Positions 1-9,661 are shown, numbered from the stretch's first letter. The stretch: 64,000 nt of DNA from Phreatobacter aquaticus (GCF_005160265.1 NZ_CP039865.1:2008828-2072827), one strand, 5' to 3'. The notes: generated by a model not told the origin, from the sequence alone. A program made the numbers and translations.

Positions 1-1200
1 CCCGCGGGGGGCTGGTCGCGCCTGGCCTTCGGCGAGGCCGACCGGAAGGTGCACGCCTGGTTCATGGATATCGCCAAAGCCGCCGGGCTTGCGGTGCGCA
101 TGGACAGTTTCGGCAACGTCATCGCGCGCCTCGAAGGCCCGCCTCAAGCACGGGCTATCGTCATCGGCTCCCATCTCGATACGGTCCAGAATGGCGGTCT
201 GCTCGATGGCGCTCTCGGCGTGCTCTCCGGGTTGGAGGCGGTCCGGCGCGTGATCGAGACGGGCGCCGAGCGGCGCCATGCGATCGAGGTCATCGCCTTC
301 CGCGACGAAGAGGGACGCTTCGGTGCGTTCAGCGGCAGTCGTGCCATGATGGGCACACTCTCGCCTGCCGATATCGCCCGGATGCGCGCCAGCGACGGAA
401 CCGGCTTGTCGGAGGCCATGCGCGAGGCCGGCTTCGACCCGGACCGGGCAGGCGAGGCGCGCCGCGAGCCGGGCGAGATCGGCGCCTATCTCGAACTGCA
501 TATCGAGCAGGGTCCGGTCCTGGAATCTCAGGCACGCTGCATCGGTGTCGTCAGCGCCATTGCCGGCCAGGAGCGCTTGTCAGTGCGGTTCACTGGCGCC
601 CCCGATCATGCGGGGACGACGCCCATGGGCCTCCGGCGCGATGCCTTCGCCGCAGCGGCGCGATTTGCCGACCGGTTCAGGTCCTTCATTCTCGCGGAGG
701 GAGGGCCGGAGACACGCGGGACGATCGGCATCGTCAAGGTTCTGCCGAATGCCGGCAATGTCGTGCCCTCCGAGGTGCGCATCGGGCTGGAGATCCGCGA
801 CATCGACGCAGTCCGGCTGGCGGCGCTCGCCGGAGCGATGGACGGTCTGGCGGCCGATGCGGCGCAGGCTATGAACGTCGATCACCAGGTCCGGCGGGTG
901 TATGGCGCAGCGCCCGTGCCGATGAATGGCGAACTGACGGCTCTGCTGGACGCGGCGGCGCGCGATCTTGGTCATGAGCCCCTGTCGCTGCCGTCGGGCG
1001 CCGGACATGACGCGGCGATCATCGCGGAGTTTGCCCCGGCGGCACTCATGTTCGTGCCCTCTGTCGGCGGTCGCAGCCATTGCCCCGAGGAGCATACGGC
1101 CTGGCCTGACATCGTGGCTGGCGTCGCGGTTCTCGAGGCGGCGCTGCGCCGTCTGAGCGCGAGCCCGCTGCCAAACGGCGTGCCGCCCGGCGCGCCATGA
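1..1200 (+). CDS. M20-family Zn-dependent amidohydrolase (hydantoinase/carbamoylase type), 5' partial
   Basis: The frame is open from base 1, so the start lies upstream; 399 residues are visible. Family members (allantoate amidohydrolase, N-carbamoyl-L-amino acid hydrolase, beta-ureidopropionase) remove ureido groups in the cytoplasm using two metal ions. The expected ligand motifs are visible: HLDTV, the Asp of GGLLDGALGV, DEEG, HIEQGPVLE and, near the C terminus, GAGHDA and SHCPEEHTA. A lid or dimerisation domain should occupy the middle third. The exact ureido substrate cannot be read from the sequence. The following gene begins 116 bases later and belongs to an unrelated pathway. Confidence 0.85.
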   Translation, partial: PAGGWSRLAFGEADRKVHAWFMDIAKAAGLAVRMDSFGNVIARLEGPPQARAIVIGSHLDTVQNGGLLDGALGVLSGLEAVRRVIETGAERRHAIEVIAFRDEEGRFGAFSGSRAMMGTLSPADIARMRASDGTGLSEAMREAGFDPDRAGEARREPGEIGAYLELHIEQGPVLESQARCIGVVSAIAGQERLSVRFTGAPDHAGTTPMGLRRDAFAAAARFADRFRSFILAEGGPETRGTIGIVKVLPNAGNVVPSEVRIGLEIRDIDAVRLAALAGAMDGLAADAAQAMNVDHQVRRVYGAAPVPMNGELTALLDAAARDLGHEPLSLPSGAGHDAAIIAEFAPAALMFVPSVGGRSHCPEEHTAWPDIVAGVAVLEAALRRLSASPLPNGVPPGAP

Positions 1201-1316
1201 TGCCGGCCAAATGATCCGGCAGGCTTGGCAGCTTCAATCGGGCAGCCGATTCAGGTAAGGGCATGGCTCTGCAGCTGCGGTCCCCCCGGACCTTTGGCTG
1301 ACAGCGGAGTCCTGGA

Positions 1317-2828
1317 TTGACCGGCAGCCTGCCTACCGATGCCCTATCGATGCCGGCCTCCGGGGTAGAGGAGACGCTTGCGCGCGCGGCGGACATCGCA
1401 GCCGGCCCAGCATCCATGCTGCCGATCGTCGTGGATCTCGACGAGACGCTGGTTCTGACAGACACGCTGCATGAGCAGGCCCTTTTCGCCCTGTTCCATC
1501 AGCCGCTGACCCTTCTGCGCGTGCTGCCGCGGCTCAAGGATGGCCGCGCCGCGTTCAAGGCCGGGCTCGCTGCCGATCTGCCCTTCGCCGCGGTCGGCCT
1601 GCCATTGCGCACCGATCTGGTTGCCTGGCTGAAGCAACAGGCGGCGCTGGGTCGCGAGATCCATCTCTGTTCGGCCGCCAACACGGCGATCGTCCAGGCG
1701 GTCGCGGCCCGCCTCGGAATTTTTAAATCCGCCATTGGTTCCTCCGACACCAATCTGAAGGGTCAGGCCAAGGCCGATCTCCTGACCAGACTTTTCCCCG
1801 TTGGCTTCGTCTATGTCGGCGACAGCCGGGCTGATCTCGCCGTCTGGCAGGTGGCCAGCGGCGTCGTGCTGGCCGGGGCATCTCAAGCGGTTGCGGCAGG
1901 GGCGCGGGCGCTTGGCAAGCCGGTCGAGGCCGAGTTCGTCAACACGCCTCTCAGCGCGCGCGAAATCCTGAAGGCGATCCGCGTCCATCATTGGCTGAAG
2001 AACCTCCTGGTCTTCGTGCCGATCCTGCTCGGTCACGGCTGGGACGATCATCCGGCGCTGCTGCGCACGGCGCTCGGGCTGATCTGCGTGCTGGCCGTGA
2101 CGTCTGCGACCTATATTCTCAACGACATCGCCGACATCGACGCCGACCGGCAGCATTGGTCGAAGCGGGGGCGCGCCATCGCGTCGGGGCGTCTGGCGGC
2201 AGCGCCGGCCTTTGTGGCATCTATCGCCGCCATTCTAGTTGCGCTCGGCTTTGCCCTTGCGCTGGAGCCCCGTTTCGCGGGCGTGCTGGCAGCCTATCTT
2301 GCCGTGACGCTGGCCTATTCCTTCGGACTGAAGCGCGTTCCCCTGCTCGACACGATGATCATCGGCATTCTCTTCACCTCGCGGCTGGTGATGGGCATCA
2401 CGCTGGCGGGGCAGGCCTATTCGGAATGGTTGCTCACCTTCTCGATGTTCTTCTTCTTCTCGCTGGCAACCGCCAAGCGCCATACCGAGGTCGTCCGCGC
2501 GGGAACGTCGGGCAGCGGCAGCATTGCCGCCCGCGGCTATGAGGTTGGCGATGCGGCGCTCACCCTGGTCTTCGGCGTTGCGACCGCCGTTGCCTCGCTG
2601 CTCATCATGGTGCTCTACATCGTCGAAGAGGTTCTTCGGCGCGGTGTCTACACCAACCCGAAAATGCTCTGGGGCGTGCCGATCGCGCTGGCCATCTGGG
2701 TCGGCCGCATCTGGCTGCTGGCCCATCGCGGACGGATGAACGACGATCCCGTCAGCTTCGCTTTGCGCGACAAGGCCAGCATCGTGCTCGGCACGGCCGT
2801 CGGCATCCTCTTCGTGCTGGCGCTATGA
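1317..2828 (+). CDS. HAD-UbiA fusion: probable polyprenyl-phosphate phosphoribosyltransferase with N-terminal phosphatase domain
   Basis: A 503-residue two-domain protein. Residues 35-200 form a HAD-superfamily phosphatase domain with the nucleophile motif VVDLDETLV (D40, D42) and a late acidic motif YVGDSRADLAV. Residues 215-503 are a multi-spanning UbiA prenyltransferase with the Mg/diphosphate motif NDIADIDAD (N269-D277), followed by the KRGRAIASG stretch. This resembles mycobacterial decaprenyl-phosphate phosphoribosyltransferase (Rv3806c), which moves phosphoribose from PRPP to a polyprenyl phosphate. The fused HAD domain could remove the 5-phosphate of the product; that is inference. 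The TTG start has a GGAG seven bases upstream; ATG at 1350 or 1416 is possible. Its stop overlaps the next start (ATGA), so it heads a five-gene operon. Confidence 0.82.
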   Translation: MTGSLPTDALSMPASGVEETLARAADIAAGPASMLPIVVDLDETLVLTDTLHEQALFALFHQPLTLLRVLPRLKDGRAAFKAGLAADLPFAAVGLPLRTDLVAWLKQQAALGREIHLCSAANTAIVQAVAARLGIFKSAIGSSDTNLKGQAKADLLTRLFPVGFVYVGDSRADLAVWQVASGVVLAGASQAVAAGARALGKPVEAEFVNTPLSAREILKAIRVHHWLKNLLVFVPILLGHGWDDHPALLRTALGLICVLAVTSATYILNDIADIDADRQHWSKRGRAIASGRLAAAPAFVASIAAILVALGFALALEPRFAGVLAAYLAVTLAYSFGLKRVPLLDTMIIGILFTSRLVMGITLAGQAYSEWLLTFSMFFFFSLATAKRHTEVVRAGTSGSGSIAARGYEVGDAALTLVFGVATAVASLLIMVLYIVEEVLRRGVYTNPKMLWGVPIALAIWVGRIWLLAHRGRMNDDPVSFALRDKASIVLGTAVGILFVLAL

Positions 2829-4159
2829 GCAGGTTCCAAGAGACCGACAGCATCCTGTCCTGGGGTCGCGTCGTCCGCGCGAGCCATATGGCGGCGCGTC
2901 CGGCCTGGCGTGACGAACTGCCGGGCCTGCTGACCGAGGCGACGTCGGATGGCCGCTCGGTTCTGGCACTGGGGCTTGGCCGGTCCTATGGCGAGACAGG
3001 CCTCAATCCGGGTGGCGCCGTGATCGACATGACCGGGCTCGACCGGATCATCGCCTTCGATCCAGAGAGCCGCATCCTGCGCGCCGAGGCCGGGTTGTCG
3101 CTTGGCGCCATCCTCGAAGTCATCGTGCCGCATGGGCTGTTCCTGCCGGTGACACCCGGCACCCGCTTCGTCACGCTTGGCGGGGCCGTCGCGAACGACG
3201 TCCACGGCAAGAACCACCATGCCCATGGCACGCTGGGGCGATGGGTGCGCGGCCTCGGCCTGCTGCGTTCGGACGGCACGCGGCACCTCCTCGGCCCGGA
3301 CGATACGACCGGCCTGTTCGCCGCCACCATCGGCGGCCTCGGCCTGACCGGCCTGATCGAGTGGGTCGAGATCGAGCTGATACAGATCGCAAGCGCCATG
3401 ATCGATGCCGAGACCGTGCCCTTCGAAGGGTTGGATGGCTTCTTCGAACTGGCTTCCGAGAGCTCGGAAGCCTTTGACTACACCGTGTCCTGGATCGACT
3501 GCCTGGCGTCCGGCCCGTCGCTTGGCCGCGGATTGTTCAGCCGGGGTCGCCACAGTCCGGCAGGACCGCTGAGGGCCGCCATGGGCGCACCCGGCCCTTC
3601 CATGCCGATCGATCTGCCCGGGTTCGTCCTGAACGCCGCCTCCATTCGCGCCTTCAACGCGCTCTATCTCTGGAACGGCCGCCGTCGCAGCGGCACCTCG
3701 CGGATGCCCTACACGCCGTTCTTCTATCCGCTCGATGCGATCGGCAACTGGAACCGGATGTATGGCCGGCGGGGCATGTATCAGTACCAGTCGGTGGTGC
3801 CGCTGGCCGTCGCCGCGGATGCAACCCGTGCCATGCTCCAGGCCATTGCCGAGGCGGGGCAGGGCTCGTTTCTCGCGGTGCTCAAGACCTTCGGCGACAA
3901 GGCATCGCCAGGCCTCATGTCATTCCCACAACCGGGCACGACACTCGCGCTCGACTTTCCCAATCGGGGAGACGAGACCTTGCGCCTGCTCGCACGCCTC
4001 GATTCGATCGTGGCCGAAGCGGGCGGCCGGCTCTACCCGGCCAAGGACGGCCGCATTCCACCCGCGCTGTTCCGGTCGGGCTACCCGGACTGGGAGCGCT
4101 TCGCCGCCCATGTCGATCCGCACGTCTCGTCGCTGTTCTGGCGGCGGATGGGCGCCTGA
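2825..4159 (+). CDS. dprE1: DprE1-like FAD-dependent polyprenylphosphoryl-ribose 2'-oxidase
   Basis: A 444-residue oxidase of the VAO/PCMH flavoprotein fold. The N-terminal FAD domain carries LGLGRSYGETGLNPGG and the hallmark GGAVANDVHGKNHH, near-identical in pattern to mycobacterial DprE1. The C-terminal substrate domain ends RLYPAKDGRIPP, in which K407 aligns with the catalytic K418 of M. tuberculosis DprE1. DprE1 oxidises the 2'-hydroxyl of decaprenylphosphoryl-ribose to a keto intermediate that DprE2 reduces to the arabinose epimer. Next to UbiA upstream (4-base overlap) and the DprE2-like SDR 16 bases downstream, this role is strongly suggested. The residue aligning with benzothiazinone-target C387 is Ala375 here. 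Other sugar-lipid oxidases of the family remain possible. Confidence 0.85.
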   Translation: MSRFQETDSILSWGRVVRASHMAARPAWRDELPGLLTEATSDGRSVLALGLGRSYGETGLNPGGAVIDMTGLDRIIAFDPESRILRAEAGLSLGAILEVIVPHGLFLPVTPGTRFVTLGGAVANDVHGKNHHAHGTLGRWVRGLGLLRSDGTRHLLGPDDTTGLFAATIGGLGLTGLIEWVEIELIQIASAMIDAETVPFEGLDGFFELASESSEAFDYTVSWIDCLASGPSLGRGLFSRGRHSPAGPLRAAMGAPGPSMPIDLPGFVLNAASIRAFNALYLWNGRRRSGTSRMPYTPFFYPLDAIGNWNRMYGRRGMYQYQSVVPLAVAADATRAMLQAIAEAGQGSFLAVLKTFGDKASPGLMSFPQPGTTLALDFPNRGDETLRLLARLDSIVAEAGGRLYPAKDGRIPPALFRSGYPDWERFAAHVDPHVSSLFWRRMGA

Positions 4160-4175
4160 ACCGGAGATATCAGAC

Positions 4176-4913
4176 GTGCGCGTGATCATTCTTGGGGCCA
4201 CATCCGGCATCGCCGAAGCGACCGCCCGCCTCTATGCCAAGGAGGGTGCCGACCTGCTGCTGGTCGGGCGTCAGGCCGAGCGGCTGGCTGCCATCGCCAC
4301 CGACCTGAAGGCGCGGGGCGCCATCAGTACCCAGGTGGCGGTCACCGATCTTGCCGCAACGACCGATGCGCGCCAGGAGTTGGCCGGTTTCATCGAGCGC
4401 CTCGGTGGTGTCGATCACGTGCTGATCGCCTACGGCATCCTGGGCGATCAGGATCAGGCATGGGCCGATCCGGCAGAGGCGGCCCGCATACTGACCGTCA
4501 ATTTCAACTCGGCTGCTGCCTGGATACTCGCAATCGCTGACCGCCTCGAGCGGAAGGGCCGGGGATCCCTGGTGGTCCTCGGTTCGGTCGCGGGCGACCG
4601 CGGCAGACGGGCCAATTTCGTCTATGGCGCGGCCAAGGCGGGTCTCGCCACGCTGGTGGAAGGTGTCGCCCATCGTTTTGCCGGCAAGGGACCCCGCATC
4701 GTGGTCGTCAAGCCGGGACCGACGGTCACCGCGATGACGGCAGGCATGGTCCGCAAGGGCCCGCTCTGGGCGAGCGCCGAGCAGGTGGCGCTGGTGGTGC
4801 GCCGTGCGGCCGACCGCGGCGGACCCGTCGCCTACGCGCCCTGGTTCTGGCGCTACATCATGCTGATCATCCGGTTCCTGCCGGCACCGATCTTCAACCG
4901 GCTGGAGATCTGA
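4176..4913 (+). CDS. dprE2: DprE2-like short-chain dehydrogenase (2'-keto polyprenylphosphoryl pentose reductase)
   Basis: A 245-residue SDR. The GTG start at 4176 has GGAG nine bases upstream and gives the N terminus MRVIILGATSGIAEATA, a Rossmann dinucleotide-binding loop. The segment GDRGRRANFVYGAAKAG holds the catalytic Tyr and Lys in the YxxxK arrangement and closely matches mycobacterial DprE2 in pattern. The C terminus, with APWFWRYIMLIIRFLPAPIF, is also DprE2-like and may sit on the membrane. The expected reaction is NAD(P)H reduction of the 2'-keto intermediate to the arabino epimer. It is translationally coupled to the next gene (stop TGA shares its A with the next ATG). Confidence 0.83.
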   Translation: MRVIILGATSGIAEATARLYAKEGADLLLVGRQAERLAAIATDLKARGAISTQVAVTDLAATTDARQELAGFIERLGGVDHVLIAYGILGDQDQAWADPAEAARILTVNFNSAAAWILAIADRLERKGRGSLVVLGSVAGDRGRRANFVYGAAKAGLATLVEGVAHRFAGKGPRIVVVKPGPTVTAMTAGMVRKGPLWASAEQVALVVRRAADRGGPVAYAPWFWRYIMLIIRFLPAPIFNRLEI

Positions 4914-5842
4914 TGGCGACCATCATCGTCACCGGTGCCGCGGGGCTGGTCGGCCAGAATCTGATCGCCCGCCTGAAGACGCGGCCTGGTACCCGGATCA
5001 TCGGCATCGATAAGCATCCGGCCAATACGGCCCTGCTGCGCCGGGTCCATCCGGAGATCGAGGTGATCGAGGCCGATCTGGCGGTTCCAGGCGCCTGGGC
5101 CGATGCCTTCGCGGGCGCCGATGCGGTGGTGATCAACCAGGCGCAGATCGGCGGCCTGGACGAAGCGGAGTTCGTTGCCAATAACGTCACCGCCACCGAG
5201 CATATCGTGGCAGCTGCCCGCACCCACGCGATCCCCTATTTCGTCCAGATCAGCTCATCGGTCGTCAATTCGGTGGCCGATGATTTCTACACCCGCTCCA
5301 AGACCGCCCAGGAGCGCTTCATCGACACCTGCGACATCCCGCATGCCGTGCTCAGGCCGACGCTGATGTTTGGCTGGTTCGACCGCAAGCATCTCGGCTG
5401 GCTGCGGCGGTTCATGGACCGCACGCCGGTCTTCCCGATTCCGGGCGATGGCCGCTACATCCGCCAGCCGCTCTATGTCGGCGATTTCGTCGCCGTCATC
5501 ATGTCCTGCCTCGAGCGCCGGACGACCGGCACGTTTGACATATCCGGCCGCGAGCAGATCGATTACGGCGACCTGATCAAGCTGATCCACACGATCGTCC
5601 GGCCCAAGGCCCGCATCGTTCACATCCCCTACGGGCTGTTCTGGTTGCTGCTCACGATCTACGGGCTGGTCGATCGCAATCCGCCCTTCACCACCAGCCA
5701 GCTTGCCGCCCTGGTGATTCCCGAGACCTTTCCGGTCATCGACTGGCCCGGTATCTTTCAGGTCCAGGCAACGCCGCTCAGGCAGGCGCTCGAGGAGACC
5801 TACCTCGATCCCCGCTATGCCGGCATCACGCTCGAATTCTAG
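4913..5842 (+). CDS. NAD-dependent epimerase/dehydratase (extended SDR)
   Basis: A 309-residue extended SDR with N-terminal VTGAAGLVGQNLI for NAD binding and a YTRSK catalytic YxxxK motif after the SSS-type serine stretch QISSSVV. The family performs epimerisation, dehydration or reduction of nucleotide-bound or lipid-bound sugars. The C-terminal third is hydrophobic (PYGLFWLLLTIYGLVD), suggesting membrane contact as in lipid-linked sugar enzymes. Start ATG overlaps the stop of the DprE2-like gene by one base, and the next gene starts 11 bases after its stop, placing it firmly in the same operon. The substrate is unknown; a further modification of the lipid-linked pentose is the natural guess. 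Confidence 0.8.
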   Translation: MATIIVTGAAGLVGQNLIARLKTRPGTRIIGIDKHPANTALLRRVHPEIEVIEADLAVPGAWADAFAGADAVVINQAQIGGLDEAEFVANNVTATEHIVAAARTHAIPYFVQISSSVVNSVADDFYTRSKTAQERFIDTCDIPHAVLRPTLMFGWFDRKHLGWLRRFMDRTPVFPIPGDGRYIRQPLYVGDFVAVIMSCLERRTTGTFDISGREQIDYGDLIKLIHTIVRPKARIVHIPYGLFWLLLTIYGLVDRNPPFTTSQLAALVIPETFPVIDWPGIFQVQATPLRQALEETYLDPRYAGITLEF

Positions 5843-5853
5843 GGAGCCGCAGC

Positions 5854-7140
5854 TTGGCACGTCTGGTCATCATCGGAGCAGGCCCCATGGGGCTCGCCGC
5901 GGCCCACCGTGCTGTTTCGCTCGGCCATGAGGTCGATCTGGTCGAGGCTGACACGAAGCCCGGGGGCATGGCCGCTCACTTCGATTTCGGCGGCCTGTCG
6001 ATCGAGCGCTTCTACCATTTCGTCTGCAAGGCGGACGATCCGACCTTCGCGCTGATGCGCGAACTCGGCATTGGTGACCGCATGCGCTGGGTGCCGACCT
6101 CGATGGGCTATTTCATCGGCGGCAAGATCCATCCCTGGGGCGATCCGGTGTCGCTTCTGACCTTCCCTCATCTTAGCCTCTGGTCGAAGTTCCGCACCGG
6201 CTTGCAGATGTTCCTGACCACGCGGCGGCGGGACTTCGCATCGATCGAGGGGCTCACTGCGCGCCAGTGGATCGAGGGCGGCTCGGGCAAGGCCGTCTTC
6301 GATACGCTCTGGAAGCGCCTGCTGAAGCTCAAGTTCTTCGAGATGGCCGATGAGGTTTCGGCCTCGTGGATCGCCACCCGTGTGCGGCGCGTCGGCACCT
6401 CGCGACGTTCCATCTTCCAGGAAGAGCTCGGCTATGTTGAGGGCGGCTCCGAGACGCTGGTCGAGGCCCTGGTCGCGGCGATCGTGGCAAAGGGCGGCCG
6501 GCTTCACCTTGGCGCGCCAGCTGAGACAGTTGAGACAGCCGATGGCCGCGTCAGCGGCGTGCGTGCCGGCGGGCGGCTGATCGAGGCCGACCATGTCATC
6601 TCCACCGTGCCGACGCCGCTGATCTCGCGTCTGGTGCCGGACCTGCCGGCCGACTGGCAGGCGCGCTATGACGCCATCCGCAACATCGGCGTGGTCTGCC
6701 TGCTCCTCAAGCTGAAGCGGTCGGTCTCGAAGAACTTCTGGGTCAACATCATCGATCCCGACATCGAAATTCCCGGACTGATCGAGTTTTCCAACCTCCG
6801 GCCGGTCGGGGAGACGGTCGTCTATGTGCCCTATTACATGCCCACCTCGCACCCGAAATGGACCTGGACCGATGCCCAGTTCATCGACGAGGCCATGGGC
6901 TATATCGGCAAGGTCAACCCCGCCATCACCCGCGACGACCTGATCGACAGTGCGGTCGGACGTCTCCGCTACGCGCAGCCGGTCTGCGAGCCGAACTTTC
7001 GCGACAAGCTGCCGCCGATCCAGACGCCGATCACCGGCCTTCAGATTGCCGACACGGCGTTCTACTATCCAGAGGATCGCGGTATCGCGGAGAGCATCCG
7101 CTATGGCCGCATGATGGCCGAGGCTATCCCGCGCGCTTGA
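5854..7140 (+). CDS. FAD-dependent NAD(P)-binding oxidoreductase, UDP-galactopyranose-mutase/HemY-like
   Basis: A 428-residue flavoprotein. The N terminus [13 protein letters not shown] followed by VEADTKPGG is the FAD-binding beta-alpha-beta fold and its second glycine motif. The C-terminal [18 protein letters not shown] is the usual FAD-contacting end. It resembles COG1232-type amine oxidase and mutase-like proteins that sit in glycan clusters. The TTG start at 5854 has GGGAG about nine bases upstream. It is the last gene of the 1317-7140 operon. Possible jobs include a ring contraction/expansion, like UDP-galactopyranose mutase, or a dehydrogenation of the lipid-linked sugar or its lipid; neither can be decided from sequence. 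Confidence 0.75.
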   Translation: MARLVIIGAGPMGLAAAHRAVSLGHEVDLVEADTKPGGMAAHFDFGGLSIERFYHFVCKADDPTFALMRELGIGDRMRWVPTSMGYFIGGKIHPWGDPVSLLTFPHLSLWSKFRTGLQMFLTTRRRDFASIEGLTARQWIEGGSGKAVFDTLWKRLLKLKFFEMADEVSASWIATRVRRVGTSRRSIFQEELGYVEGGSETLVEALVAAIVAKGGRLHLGAPAETVETADGRVSGVRAGGRLIEADHVISTVPTPLISRLVPDLPADWQARYDAIRNIGVVCLLLKLKRSVSKNFWVNIIDPDIEIPGLIEFSNLRPVGETVVYVPYYMPTSHPKWTWTDAQFIDEAMGYIGKVNPAITRDDLIDSAVGRLRYAQPVCEPNFRDKLPPIQTPITGLQIADTAFYYPEDRGIAESIRYGRMMAEAIPRA

Positions 7141-7184
7141 GCGCGGTCAGCCCTGGCCGTCACCCCCGCCGCCATGAGGCAGAC

Positions 7185-8576
7185 ATGACCAGCACCCGTA
7201 TCGAGACCGACACGTTCGGCCCCATTGACGTCGCCTCGGACCGCTACTGGGGCGCACAAACCCAGCGAAGCTTGCAGAACTTCCGCATCGGCGAGGATCG
7301 CCAGCCGACACCGGTCATCCGCGCTCTCGGCATCGTCAAGCGTGCGGCGGCTGAGGCGAACCGGGACCTCGGGCGCCTGGATCCGCAGATCGCTTCGGCG
7401 ATCGTCGCGGCGGCTCAGGAGGTCATCGAAGGCAAGCTTGCCGGCCACTTCCCGCTTGTCGTCTGGCAAACCGGCTCGGGCACCCAGACCAACATGAACG
7501 CCAATGAGGTCATTTCGAACCGGGCGATCGAGGCGCTCGGCGGCGTGCTCGGCTCGAAGAAGCCGGTGCATCCCAATGACCATGTGAACATGTCGCAATC
7601 GTCGAACGATACCTACCCGACCGCCATGCACATCGCCTGCGCCGAGGAGATGATCCACCGCCTGATCCCGGCTCTCACCCATCTCCGCGCGACGCTGGCC
7701 GTCAAGCAGCATGCCTTTGCCGACATCATCAAGATCGGCCGCACCCACACCCAGGACGCGACGCCACTGACGCTCGGCCAGGAATTCTCAGGCTATGTCA
7801 CCCAGGTCGACCACGGCATCGAACGGTTGCGCATGACGCTGCCGCATCTGATGCAGCTGGCGCAGGGTGGCACCGCGGTTGGCACCGGTCTTAATGCGCC
7901 CATCGGCTTCGCCGAGGCAGTCGCCGCCCGCATCGCCGCCATCACCGAACTGCCCTTCACCTCGGCGCCCAACAAGTTCGAGGCGCTGGCCGCTCACGAC
8001 GCCATGGTCTTCGCCCACGGTGCCGTCAACACGGTCGCCGCCTCGCTGTTCAAGATCGCCAACGATATCCGGTTCCTGGGCTCCGGCCCGCGCTCCGGCC
8101 TTGGTGAACTGGCGCTGCCTGAGAACGAGCCGGGCTCGTCGATCATGCCGGGCAAGGTCAATCCGACCCAGAGCGAGGCGCTGACCCAGGTCTGCGTCCA
8201 GGTCTTCGGCAATCATGCCGCGCTGACCTTCGCAGGCTCCCAGGGTCACTTCGAGCTGAACGTGTTCAACCCGGTCATGGCCTTCAACTTCCTGCACTCG
8301 GTCCGTCTGCTGGCCGATGCCGCTATGTCGTTTGCCGACAATTGCGTCGTCGGCATCGAGGCCCGCATCGACAACATCAAGGCGGGTGTCGAGCGCTCGC
8401 TGATGCTGGTCACCGCGCTCGCCCCCGAGATCGGCTACGACGCCTCGGCCAAGATCGCCAAGACAGCGCACAAGAACGGCACGACCTTGCGCGAGGAAGC
8501 GCTGAAGTCAGGCCTGGTCACGCCCGAGACCTATGACCGCCTGGTCGATCCCGCCAAGATGATCGGACCTGGCTGA
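7185..8576 (+). CDS. fumC: Class II fumarate hydratase FumC
   Basis: A 463-residue fumarase, the normal length for the iron-free class II enzyme that interconverts fumarate and malate in the TCA cycle. The family signature [11 protein letters not shown] begins at residue 317, with the catalytic serine pair at S318/S319. [14 protein letters not shown] and [14 protein letters not shown] are the other conserved substrate-site blocks. The ATG at 7185 has GAGG five bases upstream and gives the standard N terminus; the frame is open much further upstream through the preceding gene, but that part is not real. It begins 44 bases after the glycolipid operon and probably has its own promoter. Confidence 0.97.
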   Translation: MTSTRIETDTFGPIDVASDRYWGAQTQRSLQNFRIGEDRQPTPVIRALGIVKRAAAEANRDLGRLDPQIASAIVAAAQEVIEGKLAGHFPLVVWQTGSGTQTNMNANEVISNRAIEALGGVLGSKKPVHPNDHVNMSQSSNDTYPTAMHIACAEEMIHRLIPALTHLRATLAVKQHAFADIIKIGRTHTQDATPLTLGQEFSGYVTQVDHGIERLRMTLPHLMQLAQGGTAVGTGLNAPIGFAEAVAARIAAITELPFTSAPNKFEALAAHDAMVFAHGAVNTVAASLFKIANDIRFLGSGPRSGLGELALPENEPGSSIMPGKVNPTQSEALTQVCVQVFGNHAALTFAGSQGHFELNVFNPVMAFNFLHSVRLLADAAMSFADNCVVGIEARIDNIKAGVERSLMLVTALAPEIGYDASAKIAKTAHKNGTTLREEALKSGLVTPETYDRLVDPAKMIGPG

Positions 8577-8713
8577 CGCTGCCTGCCTCGGCCGGACGAG
8601 GGATGGACGCAGCCGGCATACTCTCTGGTATCTTCTCTGGCCTGCTGCACAATGGCAGGCAAGGCTGGGGGACCGGACGTCGCCGCCCTCTCGCCCGTTG
8701 ATGAAGGACCACC

Positions 8714-9661
8714 ATGTCGGAAGCCGTCATTCCGCCGCCGCTTGCAGGGCTTGGCGGGACAAAACCGCCCGCTCCGGCCTGGTTTGATGCGGCATTGGGC
8801 CTAGCGCCTGAGCGCGGCACGGTCGAGGTCGAAGGTGCCCAGATCGAGACGCTGGCCTGGGGTGACATTGGCAAGCCTGGCCTGCTTCTCCTTCATGGCG
8901 GAATGGCCCATGCCGACTGGTGGAGCTTCATCGCGCCCTTCTTCGCCGAGACCCATCGGGTCGTCGCCTTCTCCTGGTCCGGCATGGGCGGCTCGGGCTG
9001 GCGCGAGGCCTACAATGTCGATCTCTATGTCCAGGAGGTCATGGCGGTTGCCGAGGCGCGCGGGCTGTTCGCTTCAGACGTGAAGCCGGTGATCATGGCC
9101 CATTCCTTCGGCGGCTTCCCGACGATCGCGACGGCAGCCAAGCATGGCGGCCGGTTCCGCGGTGTGATCGTCATCGATTCCCCGATCGTCCGGCCCGAGG
9201 AGCGCGCCAAGCGGGAAGCGCAGCGCGCGGCCCAACGGCCACCGCGCGACACTGTGATCTATGACAGCCTGCCGGCGGCCCTTGCCCGCTTCCGGCTGAT
9301 GCCAGTGCAGGAAAGCGACAACCTCTTCATCATCGACCATATCGCCCGCCATTCGCTGCGACAGGTGCAAAAGCCCGACGGGGCAGAGGGTTGGACCTGG
9401 AAGTTCGACCCCTTCATGTGGAGCCGAAACCGGCGCGGCAATCCGGGCGAAGAACTGCCCAATGCCCAATGTTCGGTCTGCTACATGTGGGGCGCACGTT
9501 CCTCGCTGTTTCCGAAGGCGACGATCGACTATGTCGCGAGCCTCGTTCCCAAGGGCTCGCTGCTGGTCGAGATTCCGGACTGCGACCACCACGTCATGGT
9601 CGACCAGCCGCTCGCCCTCGTGACCGCGGCCCGCACCGTGCTCTCGGCCTGGCAGGCCTGA
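8714..9661 (+). CDS. Alpha/beta-fold hydrolase
   Basis: A 315-residue alpha/beta hydrolase with the oxyanion-hole motif [14 protein letters not shown], the nucleophile elbow AHSFGG and the late catalytic His in DCDHHVMVD. The ATG at 8714 has AAGGA five bases upstream. Substrate is unknown; the family covers esterases, lipases, haloalkane dehalogenases and C-C hydrolases. It lies 59 bases ahead of an SDR gene and upstream of a beta-oxidation enzyme, so action on an acyl ester or thioester in a catabolic route is plausible but not shown. Confidence 0.85.
   Translation: MSEAVIPPPLAGLGGTKPPAPAWFDAALGLAPERGTVEVEGAQIETLAWGDIGKPGLLLLHGGMAHADWWSFIAPFFAETHRVVAFSWSGMGGSGWREAYNVDLYVQEVMAVAEARGLFASDVKPVIMAHSFGGFPTIATAAKHGGRFRGVIVIDSPIVRPEERAKREAQRAAQRPPRDTVIYDSLPAALARFRLMPVQESDNLFIIDHIARHSLRQVQKPDGAEGWTWKFDPFMWSRNRRGNPGEELPNAQCSVCYMWGARSSLFPKATIDYVASLVPKGSLLVEIPDCDHHVMVDQPLALVTAARTVLSAWQA

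Noticed and set aside
3735-4175. Apparent N-terminal extension of the DprE2-like SDR
   Set aside because: It is an alternate frame over the 3' end of the DprE1-like gene; the Rossmann loop starts immediately after GTG 4176.
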